From the NCBI RefSeq assembly GCF_030687395.1, contig NZ_CP117430.1, positions 4,526,001 through 4,590,000 on the forward strand: a stretch of DNA of 64,000 bases. Direction: 5' to 3'. The first letter of the stretch is position 1; each line of letters starts with the position of its first letter. This document shows, piece after piece, positions 35,952 through 44,087 of this stretch. A program made the translations under genes and the position numbers. Source of the DNA: Pseudomonas wuhanensis (GTDB lineage: Bacteria > Pseudomonadota > Gammaproteobacteria > Pseudomonadales > Pseudomonadaceae). The notes below the pieces were generated by a model. The model was not told the origin of the DNA. It made no database searches and worked only from the letters and a program-made list of their open reading frames with translations.

Positions 35952-38900
35952 TCAGCCGAGAGCACCCTCCAACCGCTCGGCCAACCGTTCCATTGCCTGT
36001 TGCAGTGCATCGACCGCTTCGGTCAAGACCGCCGAGTCCAGCCCATTGCAGGCTGTTTCCAATGTTTCGCACGCCTGGATCAACACACCGGCCCTGATAA
36101 TCCGCGCCCCGCCCTTGACGCGATGCGCCAGATCCGCAAGCCCCGGCAAATCATGCTGGGTAAACAGGCGCATCAACCGCGCCATGTCTTCGTCGTTGCT
36201 GCTGGCCAGATCGCCCAGCAAGCTCTTGATCGAAGCGCTGTCGCCACGGGTCAATTGCTCAAGGCTCGTGAGGTCGATGTCGTCGCTTAAAAGCTCGTGC
36301 TCCCGCTCGCTTGCAACCGCAATCCCGTTCGGCGCCACCGAGGCCAGGCGCACGCTCAGATCCTTGAGGCTGATGGGTTTGAACAGGCAATCGTCCATGC
36401 CCGCGAGCCGGCAGCGCTGGATTTCCTCGGGCTGGGCGTTGGCGGTGAAACCGAGAATCAACCCCGGCGCCAGGCCGCGGGCCGTCTCTTCTTCGCGAAC
36501 GGCCCGGGCCAACTCATAGCCGTTCATAATCGGCATGTTGCAATCGGTGATCACCACGTCAAACGACTGATTGCGCCAGGCACGCAAGCCATGGGCACCG
36601 TCTTCGGCGTCCATGACCCGGTGGCCGAGGTAACTCAACTGCTGCGACAACAACAGGCGATTGGCGGGGTAATCGTCAATCACCAGAATGTTCAGGGCGC
36701 GACCAGACGCGGAGGCAACTTCCGTGGCCGCAGGTTCGGCCAACGGTTGCAGGGTCGGCAACGACAGCTGCACCTCGATCCGCGTGCCCTGCCCCAGCAC
36801 GCTGCTCATGCTCAAGCGGCCGCCCATCATTTCACACAGCGTGCGGCTGATGACCAGGCCCAGACCAGAGCCGCTACGGGCCGACTGGTCGTTATTGCTG
36901 GCTTGGGCAAACGGACTGAACAGGCGCTGCTGGTCTTCATCGGAGATCCCCCGGCCGGAGTCTTCGATACGCAGACATACGTCCAGACGCTCATCGTCCG
37001 CACTCGGCTGAGTATTCAGCACCAGACGCACCTGGCCTTCGCTGGTGAACTTGATCGCGTTGCTCAACAGGTTCGATACCACCTGTTTAAATCGCAACGG
37101 ATCGATCAGCACATCGCGATTGGCCGTGGCGTCCAGTTCCAGCAGCAGACGCAGCTGCTTTTGCCGCGCCAGGCCTTCGAAAATCCGCGCCACCGATTCC
37201 ACCAGCTCGCGCAGATTGGCCCTTTCCGGCGTCAGCGACAGCCGCCCGGACTCGATCCGGGCGATGTCGAGAATATCGCCGATCAGGTCAAGCAAACCGC
37301 GGGCGGCACCGGATGCAACTTCGATGGCAAACCGGTCCAAGATCCCTTGATCGGCCTTTTTCATAGCCAGTTCGAGCATGCCGATCACCGCATTCATCGG
37401 CGTGCGGATTTCGTGGCTCATGGTCGCCAGGAAAGTGGTCTTGGCCCGGTTCGCGTCGTCGGCGCCCTCCTTCGCTTCACGCAGTTCTTCGAGCAGGCGC
37501 TGGCGCTCGCTGACGTCAATCCAGCCACCGATCATGCCGCTGACTTCACCGTCACTGCCGCGATACGGCAGCATCCAGTGGTAAATGGTCAGCACGTGGT
37601 CGGCCATGGTCAGGCTGCGATCCTGCACCCGCGGCAGGCCTTCGTTCATCACTTGCAGGTAATCGTGGTGATAGGCCGTCGCCTCATCGAGATTATTCAG
37701 CACACCTTCGACCACGGTCTTGCCGATCACCGCGTCTCGTTCGACGCCAAACGCCTGCAAATAACCGGCGTTGCAGATCAGCAGACGTCCCTCACGGTCA
37801 CGCACATAAATCGGGTGCGGCGTACCGTCGATCAATACGCGCATGAACTCCAGTTGATCGTTGAGGGCGATTTCGGCTTGTCGACGCTTGCGCATCAATA
37901 ACCGCAAATAGGCGATCCAGCCCAGCGCCACCAGCAGCAACACCGCGGCCAGGGCAAACCCCTGAATGATCGCGGTGCGATTGCGCAGCCAGTAGCTGTC
38001 ATCGACCACCACTTCGCTGCGCCAGCGGTTGGTCACCTCATCCATTTCTTCCGGCGGGATACTCAGCAGTGCTTTATCGAGAATCGAGTACAGCTCCAAC
38101 GAACCCCGGGCGGTCGCAAACGCCACCCGCGCCGACTGGGTGCCAACGGTGCTGGTGATACGCAAACGGTCGCGGTACTGACGCGAAATCATGTAGCGCG
38201 CGGTGATTAATGAATTGACCGCCGCATCAGCCTGACCGTTGGCGACCAGCGCCATTGCTTGATGGGCATTGTCGGCATCCACCAGAGCCACCCGCGGATA
38301 GTGCTCGATCAACAGATCGCGCACCGGGTTGCCACGAATCACCGCCATCCGCTTGCCCGCCATATCGTCGAGGGTGGCAGGATTGTCAGCGCCTGTACGG
38401 CTGACCAAAACAAAAGGCGTGCTCAGATAAGGTCGAGTGAAGCGCAACGTCCCTTCACGCTCGGCGCTTGGCGTCAGGGTAATCAGTAAATCTGCCTGCT
38501 CGCTGCGAATCTGTTCGATCAGCTCCGGCACCGAATGAGCGCGCTGCACGTCGAACTTCAGACCGGTGCGCAACGCCACCTTGGCCAGCAGGTCGGCGCT
38601 GATACCACGGAACTCGCCGTCCTGGTCGTAAAACGACAGCGGTAGAAAACTGTCATCGATCGCCACCCGCAACCGTGGATGCTGGTCGATCCAGCGCTGC
38701 TCATTAACACTGAAATGCAGCGCCTGCTGCCCCGGCATGCTGGTACCGCCAGCACTCCAGCGGCGCAGAATGGTCATGCGCTCACCCACCGGAATCACCG
38801 CCAACGCTGCGTTGACGATGCGTAATAAAGACTGATTGTCACGCGCCATCGCGAAGGCGAAGTTCTTCACTTCCATCCGCGAGAAATCCGCCAGTTGCAC

Positions 38901-39584
38901 GTTGTTCAGGTAATTTTTATTGATCAGGTAGTTGGCGCTGATGGAATCCCCCAGGTACACATCGGCGCTGCCAAACGCCACGGCGCCGATCGCGCTGAGC
39001 GTCGAGGGGTAGAGCTGCACACGAGCCTTGGGATAGAACGCCTTGACCGCTTCGGGCGGCATGTAGTGATAGAGCATCGCCACTTGCTTGTCGGCCAGAT
39101 CCGGTGACAGGCTCTGACTGTCGCCCACCCGGGTGACCAGAGTGGGTACATCGTCGGCGTAGGCCCGGGACATCGCCAGTTCCGGATCCGCCGCTTCGAA
39201 GCCGTTGGATGTCCCCAGCAAATCCACTTCGCCAAGCTTGAGCGCCTCAAGCACATCTGTTCGCGAGGTGTAACGACGCACTTCGACGCGTACGTGCAAC
39301 AGTTCGCCAAGCAATTGCGCATAGTCAGCCGTTAACCCCTCGTAATCATTGCCGTTGCCGGTGATGCTGAACGGTGCGTAATCAGGGGCCGAAGCCCCCA
39401 GGCGCAAGGTGCCTTTACTGCGCAGCCAGCGCCAGTCCTGCTCATCGAGGGGTACGCTGTAGCCGTCGACCGTCGAACGGCCGAGTACCTGTAAGGTTTC
39501 CGTCGACACGGCAGCGGCCAGCGCAGCGTTCAAGGTGCCGACCAGCGAGAATGCGAGCAGCCATTTTCGAAAGGACATGCTCAT
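35952..39584 (-). CDS. Unorthodox hybrid sensor kinase, RocS/BvgS-like (with PAS domain)
   Basis: A 1210-residue kinase. Order: signal peptide (MSMSFRKWLLAFSLVGTLNA), two solute-binding sensor domains (about 55-280 and 300-525), membrane helix (about 540-560) and a PAS domain (about 577-695, GTPHPIYVRDREGRLLICNA). HisKA with His724 follows, then HATPase (SGSGLGL), a receiver with Asp1014 (VITDCNMP) and an Hpt with His1154 (LAHRVKGGARI). It is a clear paralogue of the kinase at 23516-26746, from which it differs mainly by the inserted PAS. Its ATG directly follows the regulator stop (TGAATG). The architecture matches RocS1/BvgS. Confidence 0.92.
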   Translation of the reverse strand: MSMSFRKWLLAFSLVGTLNAALAAAVSTETLQVLGRSTVDGYSVPLDEQDWRWLRSKGTLRLGASAPDYAPFSITGNGNDYEGLTADYAQLLGELLHVRVEVRRYTSRTDVLEALKLGEVDLLGTSNGFEAADPELAMSRAYADDVPTLVTRVGDSQSLSPDLADKQVAMLYHYMPPEAVKAFYPKARVQLYPSTLSAIGAVAFGSADVYLGDSISANYLINKNYLNNVQLADFSRMEVKNFAFAMARDNQSLLRIVNAALAVIPVGERMTILRRWSAGGTSMPGQQALHFSVNEQRWIDQHPRLRVAIDDSFLPLSFYDQDGEFRGISADLLAKVALRTGLKFDVQRAHSVPELIEQIRSEQADLLITLTPSAEREGTLRFTRPYLSTPFVLVSRTGADNPATLDDMAGKRMAVIRGNPVRDLLIEHYPRVALVDADNAHQAMALVANGQADAAVNSLITARYMISRQYRDRLRITSTVGTQSARVAFATARGSLELYSILDKALLSIPPEEMDEVTNRWRSEVVVDDSYWLRNRTAIIQGFALAAVLLLVALGWIAYLRLLMRKRRQAEIALNDQLEFMRVLIDGTPHPIYVRDREGRLLICNAGYLQAFGVERDAVIGKTVVEGVLNNLDEATAYHHDYLQVMNEGLPRVQDRSLTMADHVLTIYHWMLPYRGSDGEVSGMIGGWIDVSERQRLLEELREAKEGADDANRAKTTFLATMSHEIRTPMNAVIGMLELAMKKADQGILDRFAIEVASGAARGLLDLIGDILDIARIESGRLSLTPERANLRELVESVARIFEGLARQKQLRLLLELDATANRDVLIDPLRFKQVVSNLLSNAIKFTSEGQVRLVLNTQPSADDERLDVCLRIEDSGRGISDEDQQRLFSPFAQASNNDQSARSGSGLGLVISRTLCEMMGGRLSMSSVLGQGTRIEVQLSLPTLQPLAEPAATEVASASGRALNILVIDDYPANRLLLSQQLSYLGHRVMDAEDGAHGLRAWRNQSFDVVITDCNMPIMNGYELARAVREEETARGLAPGLILGFTANAQPEEIQRCRLAGMDDCLFKPISLKDLSVRLASVAPNGIAVASEREHELLSDDIDLTSLEQLTRGDSASIKSLLGDLASSNDEDMARLMRLFTQHDLPGLADLAHRVKGGARIIRAGVLIQACETLETACNGLDSAVLTEAVDALQQAMERLAERLEGALG

Positions 39585-40211
39585 TCAGATCAGGTTATTG
39601 CGCTTGGCGAAGTCGGCCAGGTACACCACCGATTTCACGTTGAGCTTTTCGATCAGCCGGGTTTTGTAGGTGCTGATCGTCTTGTTGCTCAACAGCATGG
39701 CGTCGCCGATTTCCTTGTTGCTCAACCCATTGGACAACTGCTGCAAAATGGTCAGTTCGCGGTCGGACAGTTTCTGGATCAGCTCCAGATCCGTGGCCTC
39801 GACGTCACTGCGCCGCACGGAACTGGTGGCCAGATTGGGAAAGAAGTTATAGCCGTCCATGACGGCCTTGATTGCCTTGACCAGTTCGTCGAGATCGTTG
39901 GTTTTGGAGATGAAACCGGCGGCTCCGGCTTTCATGCAGCGCATCGAGTAAAACAGCGCCGACTGCGAAGTCAGCACCAGAATCCTGATTTTGAGGTTCA
40001 GCGCACAGATACGGCTGATCACTTCGAGTCCATCGAGCTTGGGCATGGCGATATCGAGAATGATCAGGTCAGGCGAGTGTTCTCGGGCCAGCTGCACTGC
40101 GTCGGCGCCGTTGTCGGCCTCGGCGATCACCTCGAAGTGCTCCTGTTTGAGCAGCATCTTGACCGACGAACGAATGAACGGATGATCGTCTACAACCAAC
40201 GCTTTAAACAT
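39585..40211 (-). CDS. NarL/LuxR-type response regulator, RocA/BvgA-like
   Basis: A 208-residue regulator. The receiver shows LVVDDHPF, phosphoacceptor Asp53 (IILDIAMPKLDG), Thr/Ser in LVLTSQS and Lys in ISKTND. The DNA-binding domain shows LSDRELTILQQLSNGLSNKE and LLSNKTISTYKTRLIEKLNV. Its recognition helix is close to that of the copy at 26747-27367 (STYKTRLI in both), so the two may share DNA sites. The start at 40211 follows GGGGGTCAT. It is coupled to the kinase gene, and a copy of the shared motif lies 119 bp upstream. Confidence 0.9.
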   Translation of the reverse strand: MFKALVVDDHPFIRSSVKMLLKQEHFEVIAEADNGADAVQLAREHSPDLIILDIAMPKLDGLEVISRICALNLKIRILVLTSQSALFYSMRCMKAGAAGFISKTNDLDELVKAIKAVMDGYNFFPNLATSSVRRSDVEATDLELIQKLSDRELTILQQLSNGLSNKEIGDAMLLSNKTISTYKTRLIEKLNVKSVVYLADFAKRNNLI

Positions 40212-40329
40212 ATGACCCCCTGTAAGACACACCGGTATTGACCAGTGACGAGATCGTCCATGGCGAAGACAACAATGGAAGAACTGACCGTTCGACGCGT
40301 GGCACAAAAATACACCAGCGCGAGTGCAG

Positions 40330-40345
40330 TGTAGGAACTTTCTCG
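40330..40345 (-). promoter_or_regulatory. Shared Roc-locus motif upstream of the second rocA-like gene
   Basis: TGTAGGAACTTTCTCG lies 119 bp upstream of the regulator ATG at 40211. It is the weakest copy in its right half. Confidence 0.45.
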
Positions 40346-40373
40346 GGCTTTTCTGCCAGGTTTGCGCGTTGCA

Positions 40374-41561
40374 TCATTTTTCATCACCCGGCGCCGCCAG
40401 CCATTGCAGCAAACCATGTCCGGTCATGGGCCGGGCCAGGTGAAATCCCTGGCCGATCTCGCAGCCCAAAGCGACCAGCGCGTCACGAATGCGCTGGCTG
40501 CTGACGCCCTCGATCACCAATTGCATTTCCAGCGAACGCGCCAGTGCCAGCGTGCTGGCAACCATGGCACGACAGCCTGGTTCGTGCAGGCGCTGGACAA
40601 ATTCGCCATCGAGCTTGAGCTGGTTGAACGGCAACTGACACAGCAGCTTCAGCGACGAGAAACCGACACCGAAATCATCGATCGACAGACCGCAGCCCAG
40701 CATGCGCAGACGCAACAGGTTTTCCTGGGTAACCGGCGACACTTCCAACAGGCCGTTCTCGGTGAGTTCGAACTGCAAAGTAGAACCCTGGAACGCATGA
40801 CGCTGGAGCGCCCGGCGGATGTGCCCGACCAGATCGCTGTCAGCCAGTTGCGAGGCGTGCAGGTTGAACGACAGCTCCAGACTCAAGCCCTGGCGACGCA
40901 CGATTCCAAGCAGGCTCAAGCCCTGTTCCAGTAGCTGTTTGAACATCTGATCGATCAGGTCGTAGGCCAGCACTGCCGCGAGAAACTCCCTGGGCAGCAA
41001 CACCCCTTTAGCCGGATGCTCCCAGCGCACCAACGCCTCGGCGCCGACGATGGTGCCCGTGGTCATGACGCATTTTGGTTGAAACCAGGCCCGAAACTCT
41101 CCCAGTGCCAACCCGCGACGGACTTCGTCTTCGCTGGGCAACTCACGGGGCAACACCTGCGCTTCAACCATCGGGCGACGCACCCGGTAACGCTGAAGCA
41201 TCCGGTGCAAGGCGCGCATTTGAATCGGCTGTTTGATGACACCGAGCAACTGCAACCCCGACAACGAGCCCATTTGTCCCAGCGTGCGTTGCAGTTCCGG
41301 CCGTAGCTCACTGCACAACAAGACCGCGTGCACCATACCGATCTGACTGGCGTAACTCAGGAACTCCAGGCAATCGAAGCCTTTGTCGGCCAAGTCGCAC
41401 AGGACGATATCGACCCCGCCGGACAAATGCATCTGCACCAGCGCCTGCTCGCCGTCACTGGCTTGTACCACATCACGCACACCCAGGCGCTGCAGCAGCT
41501 TGACCATCACGCTGCGCGCAAAACCATGATTTTCCAGTACCAGCACACGGGGGGAGGTCAT
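40374..41561 (-). CDS. REC-EAL response regulator, RocR-like c-di-GMP phosphodiesterase
   Basis: A 395-residue protein. The receiver keeps the phosphoacceptor position (Asp56 in VLCDLADKGFD) but the acidic pair is changed (LENHGF, with Asn in place of an acid), so Mg binding may be impaired. The EAL domain looks complete: GAEALVRWEHP, WFQPKCV, FELTENGL, SIDDFGVGFSSL, LKLDGEF and VIEGVSS. The start at 41561 (MTSPRVLVLENHG) follows GGGGGGAGG. Its EAL signature is the canonical one, unlike the EVL of its paralogue at 28012-29217. One shared motif lies 85 bp upstream. Confidence 0.87.
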   Translation of the reverse strand: MTSPRVLVLENHGFARSVMVKLLQRLGVRDVVQASDGEQALVQMHLSGGVDIVLCDLADKGFDCLEFLSYASQIGMVHAVLLCSELRPELQRTLGQMGSLSGLQLLGVIKQPIQMRALHRMLQRYRVRRPMVEAQVLPRELPSEDEVRRGLALGEFRAWFQPKCVMTTGTIVGAEALVRWEHPAKGVLLPREFLAAVLAYDLIDQMFKQLLEQGLSLLGIVRRQGLSLELSFNLHASQLADSDLVGHIRRALQRHAFQGSTLQFELTENGLLEVSPVTQENLLRLRMLGCGLSIDDFGVGFSSLKLLCQLPFNQLKLDGEFVQRLHEPGCRAMVASTLALARSLEMQLVIEGVSSQRIRDALVALGCEIGQGFHLARPMTGHGLLQWLAAPGDEK

Positions 41562-41645
41562 CTTCCATTCATCACTTCGCAGACCTGAAGATCGGCATAG
41601 TGGCGGGCGGAGATGAATCAACAGGACAGATTCGTCCTTTTGTTT

Positions 41646-41661
41646 TGTAGGAAATTTCCCA
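41646..41661 (-). promoter_or_regulatory. Shared Roc-locus motif upstream of the second rocR-like gene
   Basis: TGTAGGAAATTTCCCA, the copy closest to the consensus, lies 85 bp upstream of the ATG at 41561. Its core GGAAATTTCC is a perfect palindrome. Confidence 0.55.
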
Positions 41662-41780
41662 AATACAAGATCACAACCTTCGGCAGTTCCAATGCATTGC
41701 CTTTCGATGCAGGAGCTGTCGAAGTTGGTTTATTGATTTCTGGAGAATGAACGCTGCAATCAAAATTTATGGTGTTTTGG

Positions 41781-41818
41781 AGGGCCTATCGCGAGCCTGC
41801 TCGCGATGGCGGCCTCAC
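41781..41818. repeat. Single REP-type hairpin downstream of pvdA
   Basis: ATCGCGAGC and GCTCGCGAT form a perfect 9-bp stem around CT (41788-41807), extended outward by AGGGCC and GGCGGCCT. It lies 14 bp after the pvdA stop and may end or stabilise its transcript. Confidence 0.5.
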
Positions 41819-41831
41819 AGACGCCGAAAAT

Positions 41832-43169
41832 TTAGCTGGCGGTGGCCAACAACAAATCCATCACCGACCGGCCATGCCCACGCGACTTGCCATGGTCGTA
41901 CAGCGAGCCGGCAATTTCATCGGCGCGGATCGGCAGGATCGACAGCAACGTGTCGCTCAAGCCGTGGCTGGCCTGGCAGAAGCCCTGCATGTAGATGCCG
42001 GCCTTGCAACGCTCGTCGGTGATCAGTTTATAGTTGCGATCGACCTCGAAATCGCCCAGGTACTGCTCCAGTGGCGCCAGCAGTTTGCGGTGCATCTGAC
42101 GCTCGTAACCGGTAGCCAGCACTACGGCGTCGTAGCAGCGAACCGTGACTTCACCGGTGGCGTTGTTGCGCACTGACAGTTCGATACCGCGTTCGGTGGC
42201 AGTGGCTTTCTCGACGGTGGTCAGGGTACGGAACGCATGGCGCGCGATGCCCGAGACTTTCTGCCGGTAGAAGATCCCGTAGATGCGTTCGATCAGATCG
42301 ATGTCCACCACCGAATAGTTGGTGTTGTGGTACTCGTTGACCAGGCGCTCGCGTTCGCTACTGGCCTGCTGGAACACCAGGTCGGTGAACTCCGGCGAAA
42401 ACACTTCATTGACGAAGGGGCTGTCATCGGCCGGTTTCAGGGCCGAGCCGCGCAGGATCATGTCCACTTGCACTGACGGGAAGCTGTCGTTCAGGTCGAT
42501 GAAGGCTTCCGCCGCACTCTGCCCGCCGCCGATGATCGCGATGCTCATCGGTTGGTTATTCACGCACGGCTGCTTGGCCATACGCTCCAGGTACTGGGAG
42601 TGATGGAACACCCGGCCGTCATCCTGGAGTGCCTTGAACGCTTCGGGAATGCGCGGCGTACCGCCAGCGCTGACCACTACCGAACGGGTAGTGCGCACAT
42701 GCTGCTGACCTTGCGTATCACGCGAAATCACCCGCAATGCTTCGACCTGCTGGTGGTGCAGCACCGGTTCGATGGCCAGCACTTCCTCGCCATAGCGACT
42801 CTGTTCGGTAAATTGCCCGGCGACCCAGCGCAGGTAGTCGTTGTACTCCATGCGGCATGGATAGAAGGTGCCGAGGTTGATGAAGTCCACCAGACGACCG
42901 TGGTGCTTGAGGTAATTGACGAAGGAATACGGGCTGGTCGGGTTGCGCAGCGTCACCAGATCCTTGAGAAAGGAAATCTGCAGTTCGCTTTGGGTGACCA
43001 GGGTATTGCCGTGCCAGCGGTAGTCCGCCTGCTTGTCGAGAAACAGCACATCCAGTTCGCCCTGGCTCGGCCCGCGTTCTTGCAGGGCGATGGCCAGGGC
43101 CAGGTTCGAAGGGCCGAAACCGACGCCGATCAGGTCGTGAACGATGGGCGATGCAATTGCCTGTGTCAT
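41832..43169 (-). CDS. pvdA: L-ornithine N5-monooxygenase PvdA
   Basis: A 445-residue flavin- and NADPH-dependent hydroxylase that makes N5-hydroxyornithine for the peptide chain of pyoverdine. The FAD site is GVGFGPSNLALAIALQE near the N-terminus, the NADPH site is IAIIGGGQSAAEAF, and the C-terminal VVLATGYERQMH is the family ATGY motif. Length and features match PvdA of other pseudomonads. It has its own iron-starvation box 96 bp upstream and is adjacent to fpvI, as in P. aeruginosa. Confidence 0.95.
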   Translation of the reverse strand: MTQAIASPIVHDLIGVGFGPSNLALAIALQERGPSQGELDVLFLDKQADYRWHGNTLVTQSELQISFLKDLVTLRNPTSPYSFVNYLKHHGRLVDFINLGTFYPCRMEYNDYLRWVAGQFTEQSRYGEEVLAIEPVLHHQQVEALRVISRDTQGQQHVRTTRSVVVSAGGTPRIPEAFKALQDDGRVFHHSQYLERMAKQPCVNNQPMSIAIIGGGQSAAEAFIDLNDSFPSVQVDMILRGSALKPADDSPFVNEVFSPEFTDLVFQQASSERERLVNEYHNTNYSVVDIDLIERIYGIFYRQKVSGIARHAFRTLTTVEKATATERGIELSVRNNATGEVTVRCYDAVVLATGYERQMHRKLLAPLEQYLGDFEVDRNYKLITDERCKAGIYMQGFCQASHGLSDTLLSILPIRADEIAGSLYDHGKSRGHGRSVMDLLLATAS

Positions 43170-43264
43170 TTCCAGTGTCCTCTGGATGAACCCCGGACCA
43201 GCGGGGATAAAGCCTGGGTGACCTGACCGGCCTTGTGCGGCAGCAGGTCGTCTGTTGAATAGGA

Positions 43265-43288
43265 ACGAGGACGATGAAAAAAAATTTA
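43265..43288 (-). promoter_or_regulatory. Iron-starvation (PvdS) box of pvdA
   Basis: On the minus strand TAAAT and CGT are separated by exactly 16 bases, the known PvdS promoter pattern. It lies 96 bp before the pvdA ATG. Confidence 0.8.
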
Positions 43289-43313
43289 ACGAGGCCTGAT
43301 TAAACCGTGGCGA

Positions 43314-43796
43314 TCAGTGTGCATCCCACTGGCGCATGCGCACCCGGCAATGCTTCATGGCATTGACGATGTGCTTTTCCACCAGCGCCCGGGAAATACC
43401 CAGGTGCTCGGCGATTTGCGGGTGCGACAAGCCATCGATCTTGCGCAAAAGAAAACTCTCGCGACACAGCCGTGGCAACTCCGCCAGTGCGCGCTGAAGC
43501 ATGTCCAGGCGTTGACCGTGATCGATACTGTTGTGGGGGGATGGCGTGAAATAGCGCTCTTCGCTGTCGAGCACGTCCAGGGATTCGACCTGCCGCAAGG
43601 CATTGCGTCGGTGGTCGTCGATCACCAGATTGAGCGCGGTGCGATAAAGAAACGCGCGGGGTTGTTCGATCGGCGTGTCACTGGAACGCTCCAGTACCCG
43701 CAGATAAGCGTCATGCACCACATCTTCGGCCACCTGACGGTTGCCTAGCTTGGCGTTCAGGAAACACACCAGCTCGCGATAGTAGTTTTCCAACAT
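43314..43796 (-). CDS. fpvI: ECF sigma factor FpvI
   Basis: A 160-residue iron-starvation sigma factor. Region 2 shows NRQVAEDVVHDAYLRVLE and PRAFLYRTALNLVIDDHRRN. Region 4 shows LSHPQIAEHLGISRALVEKH. The start at 43796 (MLENYYRELVCF) was chosen because it gives the family length; upstream in-frame codons encode no conserved sequence. Its place between pvdA and pvdR equals fpvI in P. aeruginosa, where it drives fpvA when the receptor is occupied. The anti-sigma gene fpvR, which should adjoin it, is missing here. A moderate Fur-like site lies about 80 bp upstream. Confidence 0.85.
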   Translation of the reverse strand: MLENYYRELVCFLNAKLGNRQVAEDVVHDAYLRVLERSSDTPIEQPRAFLYRTALNLVIDDHRRNALRQVESLDVLDSEERYFTPSPHNSIDHGQRLDMLQRALAELPRLCRESFLLRKIDGLSHPQIAEHLGISRALVEKHIVNAMKHCRVRMRQWDAH

Positions 43797-43874
43797 GACT
43801 CCCAGTCCTTGAGCCAGATCTGCGCCATAAAAGAGATGGCGGCACGATGATGGCAGCGCGCAAGGGGCGTAATT

Positions 43875-43893
43875 TATAGTAATTCTCATATAG
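43875..43893 (-). promoter_or_regulatory. Candidate Fur box upstream of fpvI
   Basis: On the minus strand the site reads CTATATGAGAATTACTATA, agreeing with the 19-bp Fur consensus at about 11 positions including ATGA and AAT. fpvI genes are known Fur targets, which supports the call. Confidence 0.4.
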
Positions 43894-43955
43894 ATTTAAA
43901 GCGCTGGATCCAATTACCTGAGAAATAACCTCATTTGTCGATCTGCAACGCGACT

Positions 43956-43979
43956 TAAATTCCTCTCCAAGGTGCTCGT
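43956..43979 (+). promoter_or_regulatory. Iron-starvation (PvdS) box of pvdR-pvdT-opmQ
   Basis: TAAAT (43956-43960) and CGT (43977-43979) are separated by 16 bases, upstream of pvdR in the correct orientation. Confidence 0.8.
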
Positions 43980-44087
43980 TTACAGGACAGCTTCCCGTGT
44001 CTGTCGGCCCACCGACAGCGTTCAGCGGTGCGGGTCACTGCCGTGATCGCCGAGCGACGGGCCGATTTTCACCGGCTGGAACCCCGC

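Noticed and set aside
23516..41661. CRISPR array, prophage or toxin-antitoxin system
   Set aside because: I looked for spaced direct repeats, integrase or phage structural genes and small toxin-antitoxin pairs throughout the window and saw none; the only mobile element found is the IS4 copy.
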